NCBI GenBank assembly: GCA_004213235.1
Contig: SHAI01000067.1
Coordinates: 1 to 10,967 of the forward strand
Length of the DNA stretch: 10,967 nt
Direction: 5' to 3'
Source of the DNA: Parvularculaceae bacterium
GTDB taxonomy: Bacteria; Pseudomonadota; Alphaproteobacteria; Caulobacterales; Parvularculaceae
Shown: one piece after another, positions 1 to 6,937 of the stretch
Layout of the letters: the number at the start of each line of letters is the position of its first letter
Numbering within the stretch: position 1 is the stretch's first letter
Made by a program: the position numbers and the translations under genes
The notes under the pieces: model-generated
Told to the model about the DNA's origin: nothing
Databases searched by the model: none
The model's input: only the letters and a program-made list of their open reading frames with translations

Positions 1-76
1 CTGCCCGCTGTGCTTGGGCTGGCTGCAATGCAGCGATCAAAAAGGTGACAATAAGAACGCTGCATTTATTCACCAT
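1..76 (-). CDS. Exported protein of unknown function, N-terminal fragment (cut by window edge)
   Basis: Only 25 codons are inside the window. They read as a textbook signal peptide: a short basic start (MVNK), a hydrophobic core (residues 6-16) and an Ala-x-Ala type cleavage site ending at residue 22 (AQA, then QRA). The start is ATG at 76-74. It is supported by a good Shine-Dalgarno GGAGG on the minus strand (83-87), six bases upstream. The gene lies 74 bp downstream of the S9 peptidase on the same strand, so the two may share a transcript. The mature protein lies outside the window and its function cannot be stated. The start and export signal are seen in the sequence; the operon link is inferred. 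Confidence 0.75.
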   Translation of the reverse strand, partial: MVNKCSVLIVTFLIAALQPAQAQRA

Positions 77-79
77 AGA

Positions 80-104
80 GGGCCTCCGCAATTCCCGGAG
101 CCCC
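80..104 (-). promoter_or_regulatory. Hairpin overlapping the ribosome binding site of the leftmost gene
   Basis: On the minus strand, arms GGG-G-CTCCG and CGGAG-G-CCC can pair as 5 bp plus 3 bp around a single G.G mismatch, with a 7-base loop. The Shine-Dalgarno GGAGG (83-87) lies within the 3' arm, so folding would hide the ribosome binding site. No T-run follows, so this is not a classical intrinsic terminator. A regulatory role is only inferred, and a chance stem is possible. Confidence 0.3.
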
Positions 105-150
105 TCGTAAACCTTCTTCGTAACGGCATAAATAAGGCCCACCGGTTTGA

Positions 151-2268
151 TCATTCTTCCACCTTATCGCGATATTGATCAAACCAGCCAAGAATGTTGC
201 CCACTTTGGCGATCAGGTGCGATGGTCGGCGCGCGATCGAGTGCGGTGCTTCGGGCACCCGAACCATTGCCGCCTCCACTCCGCGCAGTTTCAACGCCTG
301 ATAATACTGCTCTGTTTCGGAGATCGGTGTGCGATAATCTGCTTCGCCGGTGATCAGCAGTGTAGGGGTCTCCACATTCCCGACAAGCGATAGGGGCGAG
401 CGCTCCCAGTAATTTAAGGGATTTTCCCAGGGCGCTTCGGCAAACCAGTATTTATAGAAAAACGGATATGCGTCGGCAGTCAGGGCGAAGCTGATCCAGT
501 TTATCACGGGCTTTGCAACTGCTGCGGCGGCAAAACGGTTTGTTTTGCCAATGATCCAAGCCGTCAGCACGCCCCCGCCGGAGCCGCCGGTCACGAACAA
601 TTGATCTTCATCGATAAAGCCGAGACCGATGGCAGCATCGACACCGGATATGAGATCATCATAGTCCTTGCCCGGATAGGCGTGATGTATCTCATTGGCA
701 AATTCTGCGCCATAGCTCGTCGATCCACGCGGATTTGTATAAAGAACAACATAGCCAGCCGCAGCATATAATTGAGCTTCGGCAGAAAAATGTGGTCCGT
801 AGGCGGCAAATGGACCGCCGTGTATTTCCAAAATCAAGGGATACTTCTTGTTCGGATCGAATTGCGGAGGCTTGACGAGCCAGCCTTCGATGTCAAGATT
901 TCCCGCGCTTGACTTCCATGTCAGGCGTTCAACCTTGCCCATCTCACGGTCGAACAACAAATCATCGTTCAGGCGCGTAAGACGTGTCGCCGTTCTATCC
1001 AGATCAACAATGGCGATATCTGCGGGGCGGGTTGCGCGCCCTGTGGTGTAGGCGATCAGTCCGCTTTCATTCGTTGAAAAATCACCGCTGGTGTAAGGGC
1101 GTCCGATCGCAAGGCCACTAACATCACGTACAAGCGGTTTGCGCACCCCGTCGATTGTGAGTTCCGCGAGATAGGTTCGTCCGCGATCATTATAGCTGAT
1201 GACCATTTTATCATTGGATATCCATTCCAGATCGTCAATCTGGCGATCAAAATTATCCATTACCGGACGTTGCTGCGACCCGTCGACCTGCATGGTGTAA
1301 ACCTGCCGCGTATGATAGCCGAGACGCTTATCATCATATCCAAGATAGGCGATCATTTCACCGTTCGGCGAAATTCTGGGGCTGGCATCTGGCCCCTTGC
1401 GGCGCGTGAGTTGCTGGATTTTCCGATCTTTTATCGCGATACGGAAGATATTACTTTCAACGGGATCAAGCTTCCAATCCTCATTACGGTTCGCGGAAAA
1501 ATAAATTGCTGACCCGTCAGGTGCCCAATCAAATCCACCATTATGGTTATAAGGGCCTTGGGTTAATTGCCGGGGTGTACCGCCATCAGCCGGAACGGTG
1601 AATAGATGGGTTTTACCAGGGCGAGCATACCCGCTGCCGTCAAAACGATATGCAACCTCGTCTATGACCTTGACCGCTGGTGCCCATTTGGCACCTTCAG
1701 GCTTACTTGGCGGCGTTGCAAGGCTGCTCGGTTTGTCGGCCACAAACATGGCAAAAGCGATAGATTTTCCATCCGGTGCCCAGGCAATGTTTCGAGGTGC
1801 TTCGGGTAAATTGGTCAGCATCGCGGTCTGGCCAGTGTCCATCCAGCGGACGAAAAGTTCTGCGCCTTTTCCCTCAACCGCAGTGATATAGGCAATGCGA
1901 TCACCGGACGGTGACCAGCGCGGGCTGGAATAGGAACCCGTCCCAGAAAGCACTGGCCGATGCCCGGTGCCATCTGCTTTGATGGTCCAGATATTGGATC
2001 GGGCGTTGTCGATCATAATGTCCATGGATCTGCGGACATAAACGATCTGTTTGCCGTCAGGCGAAATCTGCGGATCGGCCCCGATCTCTAATTCAAATAC
2101 GTCCAGCGCGCCAAATGGTTTCGGCGTTGCCGGGCCTGCAATCTCAGGCATCCCGGTTGCCGGTTGGCTCATTTCCGGCACCGAGGCCGGGGCGGCGTTC
2201 TGCGCCGCCAGCGGCGTGGTTCCAGCAAAAGCGAAGGCGGTAAAAAAGGCAAACAGGCGCAGTTGCAT
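151..2268 (-). CDS. Exported S9-family peptidase (prolyl oligopeptidase / acylaminoacyl-peptidase type)
   Basis: A 705-residue serine peptidase predicted to cleave short peptides in the periplasm. Residues 1-22 form a signal peptide ending in a LAAQ-like cleavage site. An Ala/Pro-rich linker runs to about residue 52. Residues 60-440 carry repeated TolB/WD40-like beta-propeller blades (for example SPRWSPSGDRIAYI at 115-128 and APDGKSIAFAM at 164-174). The C-terminal alpha/beta hydrolase domain (about 450-700) has HGGP (483-486) near the oxyanion hole and the nucleophile elbow GGSGG with Ser563. The likely catalytic Asp is Asp644 (GEADYRTP) and the likely His is His676 (APHS). Length and domain order are normal for the family. 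The ATG at 2268 is preceded by GGAG at 2277-2280, and this start places the signal peptide correctly. The gene is divergent from the acylase and lies upstream of another exported protein gene. The family is clear; the exact substrate is unknown. Confidence 0.95.
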   Translation of the reverse strand: MQLRLFAFFTAFAFAGTTPLAAQNAAPASVPEMSQPATGMPEIAGPATPKPFGALDVFELEIGADPQISPDGKQIVYVRRSMDIMIDNARSNIWTIKADGTGHRPVLSGTGSYSSPRWSPSGDRIAYITAVEGKGAELFVRWMDTGQTAMLTNLPEAPRNIAWAPDGKSIAFAMFVADKPSSLATPPSKPEGAKWAPAVKVIDEVAYRFDGSGYARPGKTHLFTVPADGGTPRQLTQGPYNHNGGFDWAPDGSAIYFSANRNEDWKLDPVESNIFRIAIKDRKIQQLTRRKGPDASPRISPNGEMIAYLGYDDKRLGYHTRQVYTMQVDGSQQRPVMDNFDRQIDDLEWISNDKMVISYNDRGRTYLAELTIDGVRKPLVRDVSGLAIGRPYTSGDFSTNESGLIAYTTGRATRPADIAIVDLDRTATRLTRLNDDLLFDREMGKVERLTWKSSAGNLDIEGWLVKPPQFDPNKKYPLILEIHGGPFAAYGPHFSAEAQLYAAAGYVVLYTNPRGSTSYGAEFANEIHHAYPGKDYDDLISGVDAAIGLGFIDEDQLFVTGGSGGGVLTAWIIGKTNRFAAAAVAKPVINWISFALTADAYPFFYKYWFAEAPWENPLNYWERSPLSLVGNVETPTLLITGEADYRTPISETEQYYQALKLRGVEAAMVRVPEAPHSIARRPSHLIAKVGNILGWFDQYRDKVEE

Positions 2269-2412
2269 GAAGCGGGCTCCAATTACAATTCATGTGTCGT
2301 CGGCTATTTTGTGCCGATCTGCAAAGGCTTATACACGGTATTCTGAAAGTTAACGACCCGGCCGGACTGGTTGGTACAAATCTTTGAAACTCAGATTTTG
2401 TGAGAATGATTT
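2269..2412. promoter_or_regulatory. Divergent intergenic region between the S9 peptidase and acylase genes
   Basis: These 144 bp must hold the start signals for both divergent genes. The peptidase has GGAG at 2277-2280 as its ribosome binding site. The acylase has only a weak purine stretch (GTGAGA, about 2400-2405). A palindrome CCGGCCGG lies at 2358-2365 and a GTTAAC palindrome just before it. No convincing -35/-10 pair with 16-18 bp spacing was found on either strand, so no promoter is placed precisely. Confidence 0.4.
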
Positions 2413-4587
2413 ATGCAACGTATTATCGCAGGCGCGTTGGTGATCCTTGGTATAAGCGTTCTTGCTGCAGTGGTTTATTTCTGGACGCCAAACCAACGCT
2501 CATTCGACAAGGCTGGTGCGATTGAGGCTGCGAAGGCCTATAAAGCGCGCATCATTCGCGACCGGTTTGGGGTGCCTCACATCTATGGCCAACGAAACGC
2601 TGATGTGGCTTTTGGATTGGCCATTGCCCACGCCCAGGACGACTGGGCAACCTTTGAAGAGGTTATCCGCTTCTCCCGGGGCGAATTGGCGCGCGCTAAT
2701 GGCAAAAGCGCCGCTGTCACCGACTATCTGATTTCAGCGATCGGCGTAAAAGACGCCACGACAGGCCAATACGACCGCGATATCTCGCCTGCGGCGCAGC
2801 CCATCCTCGAAGGGTACGCGGCCGGGCTGAATTACTTCTGCGCAACGCAAAAGGGGGCTTGCTCGAAGGATATTGCCCCTTTGACGAGCCACGATATCGT
2901 TGCCGGCTTCGTTTCGCGACAACCATTTTTCTACGGTTTTGATGAAGCCATTTCCGAACTTTTCGCATCGTCTGACGAGGAAAGGCAGTCCAAGCGGGAT
3001 GATTTGGCAAAGGCGCGCCAAGCATTCTTCCGTACCGAAAACGGTGGTGAGTTCGGGTCTAACGCAATGGCCGTTGCGCCAGCGCGGAGCGCTGATGGTC
3101 ACACGCGCTTGATGGTCAATTCCCATCAGCCCTTTACCGGACCTGTTGCCTGGTACGAAGCCCGGGTAAAATCGGAGGAGGGGTGGGACGCTATCGGTGC
3201 GCTATTTCCCGGGTCACCATTCATTCTCGTTGGAACGACCCCGCAGCTGGCATGGGCATTTACCGTGAACAAACCGGACCTGACGGATGTCTTTGAACTT
3301 GAGGTCGATAATCAGAAAAAACCGATGCGTTATCGCCTCGACGGTCAATGGCGTGAATTTGAAAGGGATGAGGCAACATTTCGCGTCAAACTGTTTGGGC
3401 CCTTTAGTTTACCGGTCAAGCGGGCGATATTGCGCACCGTCCACGGACCGGTTTTTGAGACACCATCAGGTTGGTACGCTGTTTCATTTGCAGGTTATCG
3501 CGACCTTGGCGCAATCGACCACTATCGAGCCATGAACTTCGCGAGCAATTACGGCGAGTGGCGCGCGGCTTTTGAGGCTCAGGGCTTACCATCACTCAAT
3601 GCGGTCTATGCGGATAAAACCGGAAAGATTGGCTATTTTTACAATGCAAAAATCCCCGTGCGTAGCTCAGAAATTGACTGGTCCCGTCCGGCACCTGGAA
3701 ATAATAGCGCACTTTTGTGGCAAGGGGTGCGTCCATTTTCCGAGGTGCCTCAAATCATTGATCCGCAATCGGGATATGTAGGCAATGCCAACAACACGCC
3801 GTTCGAAGCGTCGGCTCTTGGGGACGTGCAGAATACTGTGAATTTTCCGCCGCATTATGGCATCGACAACCGGACGACAAATCGGGGGCGGCGTTTGTTG
3901 GAGTTATACCTGAATGATCCATCGATTACAGATAAGGAATTCATCGCTTACAAAATGGATGATAGCTATAGCGATGGATCCCGCATCGACATATTTGTGA
4001 AAGATCTTATCGCGCGACCTGAAGTGAAAGGCGATCCTGCGCTCAACGGGGCGGTAGAATTGTTGGCATCATGGGACCGGCGCGCAAATAAGGAAAATCG
4101 CGCTGCGGCATTAGCGATCCTCACCGCGCAGGCAAGCCTTGGTTACACCTATCAAGGCACCGATGTGACCATAAAAGACCCGGTAGAAGCATTAAAAACA
4201 ATCGTAAACAAACTAAATACCGGGTTCGGTCGCATCGATCCTGAATGGGGCGAGGTCAATCGCCTTATCCGGGGAGATGTAAGCCTACCGCTGGATGGGG
4301 GGCCTGATACGCTGCGGGCAATCTATTCCCTCGGTGATCCCGCCGACGGTGCCCTTACGGCGTCTTTTGGCGACACCTACGTCATGGCCGTTGACTGGAG
4401 CCCGACGGGCGCACAACGCATCCGAACAATTCACCAGTTCGGCGCCGCAACGCTCGATCCATCCTCCCCTCATTATGCTGATCAAACAATATTGTTTGCC
4501 AAAAAGGGTTGGAAAACGCCGCCAATGGACTTGGATACTGTTCTTTCCGAGGCTGTTTCGGATTTGATTTATCCTGCTGCTCGTTAA
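2413..4587 (+). CDS. Penicillin acylase-family Ntn hydrolase (acyl-homoserine-lactone / cyclic lipopeptide acylase type)
   Basis: A 724-residue precursor of an N-terminal nucleophile amidohydrolase. This family cleaves itself into alpha and beta chains and removes acyl side chains from amides such as penicillins, acyl-homoserine lactones or lipopeptides. Residues 4-24 are a hydrophobic signal or anchor, so the enzyme should be periplasmic or membrane-bound. The alpha chain includes RDRFGVPHIYG (49-59). The predicted autocleavage point is Gly215-Ser216 in GSNAMAVAP, making Ser216 the first residue of the beta chain and the nucleophile. Counting from it, His falls at beta-23 (residue 238), Val at beta-70 (285), and an NANN cluster at residues 458-461 can supply the oxyanion Asn. 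The Ser1, His23 and Val70 spacing is that known for PvdQ-type acylases. The start ATG fits the signal sequence but has a weak ribosome binding site. The stop overlaps the convergent recombinase stop by four bases. A quorum-quenching role is possible but the substrate cannot be read from the sequence. Confidence 0.93.
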   Translation: MQRIIAGALVILGISVLAAVVYFWTPNQRSFDKAGAIEAAKAYKARIIRDRFGVPHIYGQRNADVAFGLAIAHAQDDWATFEEVIRFSRGELARANGKSAAVTDYLISAIGVKDATTGQYDRDISPAAQPILEGYAAGLNYFCATQKGACSKDIAPLTSHDIVAGFVSRQPFFYGFDEAISELFASSDEERQSKRDDLAKARQAFFRTENGGEFGSNAMAVAPARSADGHTRLMVNSHQPFTGPVAWYEARVKSEEGWDAIGALFPGSPFILVGTTPQLAWAFTVNKPDLTDVFELEVDNQKKPMRYRLDGQWREFERDEATFRVKLFGPFSLPVKRAILRTVHGPVFETPSGWYAVSFAGYRDLGAIDHYRAMNFASNYGEWRAAFEAQGLPSLNAVYADKTGKIGYFYNAKIPVRSSEIDWSRPAPGNNSALLWQGVRPFSEVPQIIDPQSGYVGNANNTPFEASALGDVQNTVNFPPHYGIDNRTTNRGRRLLELYLNDPSITDKEFIAYKMDDSYSDGSRIDIFVKDLIARPEVKGDPALNGAVELLASWDRRANKENRAAALAILTAQASLGYTYQGTDVTIKDPVEALKTIVNKLNTGFGRIDPEWGEVNRLIRGDVSLPLDGGPDTLRAIYSLGDPADGALTASFGDTYVMAVDWSPTGAQRIRTIHQFGAATLDPSSPHYADQTILFAKKGWKTPPMDLDTVLSEAVSDLIYPAAR

Positions 4588-5873
4588 AGATCCTTGATGG
4601 GTTTTTTGCGGCCCGATGCATGTCGCTCGCGGCGGTCACTCTCAATATACCGATCCGTTGTTGCCATGCTCGCATGGCCTGCATCATCGCGAACATGCTC
4701 GCGCGGGCGAAGTTTTACATCTTCTGAAATGCCGGTGTGCCGGAGCCAGTGAACGGTCGCCGCACGCAAGTCGTGGGCATCATCTTCAAGACCTGCTTCC
4801 TTCATCCGCGCATAAGCTGCATCGAAACAATCCTGAACGATACGCCTGATCTGTCGGGTTGAGTTAATCGGGCCATTTCCGCGCGCCTTCGGTATAAGGA
4901 CATTTTTTTCTCCCAGCGTGGGGAGCGCCGATAAACCTCGTGATAAACGATAACGGCGAAGCGCGCGCATCATCGCGTTCGATACAGCAATCGTGCGGTC
5001 CTTATTGCCCTTACCGGTCACATGAAACCACCAATGACTGTCCTGATCTTTGCGAAAATCGCCCATAAGCGGAGTGGAACGTTCATCCGCAACAAGTTCG
5101 GAAATCCGCAAATACATCGCCAGCAGGCAATTCATCACAAATAGTGTCCGTTCATGTATTTTGGGATGAAGGTCTGCCAGCTGTTCAGCTGTTTCAATAA
5201 CATAATCCCATTGAAGGTTTGTAATCCGTCGCACGACGGCCTGATCCTGATCCCTTTTCAGAAATTTGCTCTTTTGACGGATGAGCGCGACCGGATTGGA
5301 TTCCACCAGATCTTCTTCCGTCAAATAATCATAGAATGAGGATAATACCGCAAAAGTTGCGCGGATTGAGGCTTGCGAGGGCTGATAGGACGCAGCGGTG
5401 TCGATGTTGCCCTTGCGGCGTTGAGTTTGGACAAAGGGTCGCCATTCCGGGTTTGGATGTTCATCATCGCCTTTTCGGATTACCCGCGGTGCATTTTTTT
5501 CGCCAATCCAGTCCGTGGGCGGTGCTATCACGAAGCGGATAAACCGCTCTATATCCTCGCGTTTCAGGGTGAACACAGAGCGTTTTTCGATACGCCACGA
5601 CCATTGCAGGAAGCGCTCCAGCTCCCGCCGGTATGAGGTGAACGTCGCACTGGACCCTTGATATGTGAACAGGAATTTTGAAGCGGCTTTGAAGTCGTCA
5701 ATACTGCCCGTTGGCGCAGCTTCGGCGGCTGCAAAACAGTGATCAAGCGAAAAATTCCCATAGCTGTACGGATCGCCAATTTTTTTCAGGCTCGTGAGGA
5801 TGGGCAGGGGGGCGGGCAGGGGTTTATTAGATTTTCGCAATTTGAAGGGCGTTCCCAAAACACAAATGGACAT
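4584..5873 (-). CDS. Tyrosine recombinase / site-specific integrase
   Basis: A 429-residue tyrosine recombinase that should cut and rejoin DNA at paired inverted binding sites. An N-terminal SAM-like core-binding region spans about 60-190 and includes an insert around 115-165 that is longer than in XerC/XerD. The C-terminal catalytic domain has the full set: Arg256 (YLRISEL), Lys288 (GKGNKDR), His375 and Arg378 (VHWLRHT), His400 (GHASM) and nucleophile Tyr409 (TDRYI). Nothing is missing, so the enzyme looks active. Its length (429 against about 300 for Xer proteins) argues against a chromosomal dimer-resolution role. No phage, plasmid or transposase genes lie around it. Its stop overlaps the acylase stop by four bases. 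Just 33 bp upstream of its start is the motif at 5907-5920, which recurs in the palindrome at 6867-6902. No strong ribosome binding site precedes the ATG, so the exact start is less certain than the family. Confidence 0.93.
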   Translation of the reverse strand: MSICVLGTPFKLRKSNKPLPAPLPILTSLKKIGDPYSYGNFSLDHCFAAAEAAPTGSIDDFKAASKFLFTYQGSSATFTSYRRELERFLQWSWRIEKRSVFTLKREDIERFIRFVIAPPTDWIGEKNAPRVIRKGDDEHPNPEWRPFVQTQRRKGNIDTAASYQPSQASIRATFAVLSSFYDYLTEEDLVESNPVALIRQKSKFLKRDQDQAVVRRITNLQWDYVIETAEQLADLHPKIHERTLFVMNCLLAMYLRISELVADERSTPLMGDFRKDQDSHWWFHVTGKGNKDRTIAVSNAMMRALRRYRLSRGLSALPTLGEKNVLIPKARGNGPINSTRQIRRIVQDCFDAAYARMKEAGLEDDAHDLRAATVHWLRHTGISEDVKLRPREHVRDDAGHASMATTDRYIESDRRERHASGRKKPIKDL

Positions 5874-6166
5874 CTTTGCCGTCGGAGAGGCTCGGCCCTG
5901 ATTAAGTTATGTCCGATAATTGCAAAAATAGCGTATGACGGGCGATTCGTATATTGGTACCATCAAGGATCCGCGCCGTTTATGAATTGGGCGTGGGGCA
6001 ATATCGCGATGCACCTTCCATATTAATGCTTCAATCTCCAAACACTCTAATAGTCGCAATTTGTCATTTTAATTTCCTGGAAACCAACATCAACTAAATA
6101 CAAATCCTTCCTTCATCAAATTTGCTTATCACGCTTATGGCGTTCACGCCTTAGGGTGAAAAAAGA
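5874..6166. other. Intergenic region between the recombinase and the PilZ gene, AT-rich
   Basis: This 293-bp gap separates two divergent genes. It holds the candidate recombinase site at 5907-5920 and, from about 6020 onward, a markedly AT-rich stretch that likely carries the PilZ gene promoter. TTGTCA at 6061-6066 could be a -35 element, but no matching -10 sits 16-18 bp downstream. An 11-base inverted repeat (TTTCC-T-GGAAA, near 6071-6082) is a possible operator. The weak ribosome binding site AGGG of the PilZ gene is at 6153-6156. No coding region was supported here. Confidence 0.5.
5907..5920 (+). repeat. Recombinase-proximal copy of the TTATGTCCGATAAT motif (candidate attachment half-site)
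   Basis: The sequence TTATGTCCGATAAT lies 33 bp upstream of the recombinase start. Bases 5908-5920 are identical to 6870-6882, in the same orientation, within the left arm of the perfect inverted repeat. The position expected for an opposing arm after a 6-bp spacer (5926-5940) matches that arm at only 6 of 15 bases, so this copy is a single good arm and not a palindrome. A simple recombinase-adjacent site of this kind would fit an attI-like role, which is inference. Confidence 0.5.
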
Positions 6167-6793
6167 ATGAGATTGTTCAGTCGTATACCGACCAGTATTC
6201 CAGTTTTAATCCTCGCGCCGGGCGGTCTGATTTTCCGGGGTACCGCAACAGATGTTTCAGGCAATGGCGTTGCGGTCGAAACGAATGGGTTCTTCCCGAG
6301 CAATGGAACTGTGCAGATAAAATTCCAAGGTGGCGCAAAATTTCAGGGCTTTGTTACTCGAGAATTGCCAAACGGCTTCGCGATCACGTTCGATACACCT
6401 TACAAGGTGCAAGAGAGAATTGCCCTGAAATTAAACAATAATGCGCATGAGACCGACGAGATAACAACATTGAAGCACGTTGATCGTTACGAAGATCGGT
6501 ATCGCTGTAAAGATTTCGACGTCTTGCTGATGGTCGATTCAAAACCTAGTCCGGGACGCATATTGAATATCTCAAGGACTGGTGCCGCTATTGTTTGCCC
6601 GAAGGTCATGGAGCCAGGTTACCGCATAGAGTATGACCATCATGCTGGGACAATAGTCAGGACGGATTATCTTTTAAATGGCGTACGTTTTGATCGTCCT
6701 TTAAGCGCGAAGGAACTCGAAGAATTTCGTCGTCTGCAAGATCCTAAATCCGAAAAGCCTGTCAGCCATCTCCGCTTATTGGACAGCAAATAA
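6167..6793 (+). CDS. Tandem PilZ-domain protein, putative cyclic-di-GMP receptor
   Basis: A 208-residue soluble protein with no signal peptide or membrane segment. PilZ domains bind cyclic-di-GMP through an RxxxR motif followed by [D/N]xSxxG. Both pairs are present twice: R2-x3-R6 with DVSGNG at 29-34, and R107-x3-R111 with NISRTG at 134-139. The distance between motifs is the same in each module, and the modules are offset by exactly 105 residues, so this is an internal duplication. The start is fixed: an in-frame TAG at 6152-6154 leaves ATG 6167 as the only start that keeps the first Arg motif. A weak AGGG lies ten bases upstream. The gene is alone between the two candidate recombination sites, divergent from the recombinase and convergent with the sirtuin gene. 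No output domain is attached, so it probably acts by binding a partner. The partner and process (motility, polysaccharide, cell cycle) are unknown. Confidence 0.85.
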   Translation: MRLFSRIPTSIPVLILAPGGLIFRGTATDVSGNGVAVETNGFFPSNGTVQIKFQGGAKFQGFVTRELPNGFAITFDTPYKVQERIALKLNNNAHETDEITTLKHVDRYEDRYRCKDFDVLLMVDSKPSPGRILNISRTGAAIVCPKVMEPGYRIEYDHHAGTIVRTDYLLNGVRFDRPLSAKELEEFRRLQDPKSEKPVSHLRLLDSK

Positions 6794-6866
6794 CTCCATG
6801 CTGACGGTCGATTTACCCAATGGATCTGCTGGAAGATGGTCAAAAGCTGGTGTTCTCTATAATTTA

Positions 6867-6902
6867 CACTATGTCCGATAATAAAGGTTATCGGACATAG
6901 TG
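6867..6902. repeat. Perfect 15-bp inverted repeat with 6-bp spacer, candidate recombinase core site
   Basis: Left arm CACTATGTCCGATAA (6867-6881) and right arm TTATCGGACATAGTG (6888-6902) are exact reverse complements around the spacer TAAAGG (6882-6887). Two inverted arms flanking a 6-8 bp spacer is the usual layout of a tyrosine recombinase crossover site, and the core of the left arm recurs beside the recombinase gene. The repeat lies between two convergent genes, so it could alternatively work as a bidirectional terminator, but no T-run follows on either strand. A short second stem (GTGGG 6900-6904 with CCCAC 6912-6916) overlaps its right end. Confidence 0.6.
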
Positions 6903-6937
6903 GGGTCGTTACCCACGTTCAATTTACGTTGCGGCGA

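Larger units (their letters stand above)
5907..6902. mobile_element. Candidate single-gene mobile cassette bounded by recombinase sites
   Basis: Two same-orientation copies of a 13-base core (5908-5920 and 6870-6882) flank a 962-bp unit containing one gene, the tandem-PilZ protein. A complete tyrosine recombinase lies just outside and points away. Recombination between the cores would excise a 962-bp circle. Visible support: identical cores, a perfect inverted repeat at the distal end, an adjacent recombinase, and AT-richer content than the neighbouring genes. Not visible: a target duplication, an uninterrupted relative, or a second cassette. The repeat at 6867-6902 could instead be a transcription terminator or an unrelated palindrome. 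Confidence 0.35.

Noticed and set aside
4584..5873. Recombinase as evidence of a nearby prophage or genomic island
   Set aside because: No phage structural, excisionase, replication or conjugation genes and no tRNA attachment target are visible within the window.
5926..5940. Possible opposing arm making the 5907 motif a full inverted site
   Set aside because: Only 6 of 15 bases match the expected arm, close to chance, so only a single arm is claimed there.
5739..6026. 95-codon plus-strand open frame running from inside the recombinase gene into the gap upstream of the PilZ gene
   Set aside because: More than 130 bases of it are antisense to a recombinase with all catalytic residues; the remaining tail shows no recognisable domain and there is no ribosome binding site.
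6798..6881. 27-codon open frame ending inside the left arm of the inverted repeat
   Set aside because: No ribosome binding site and no recognisable motif; its stop lies in the palindrome, consistent with chance.
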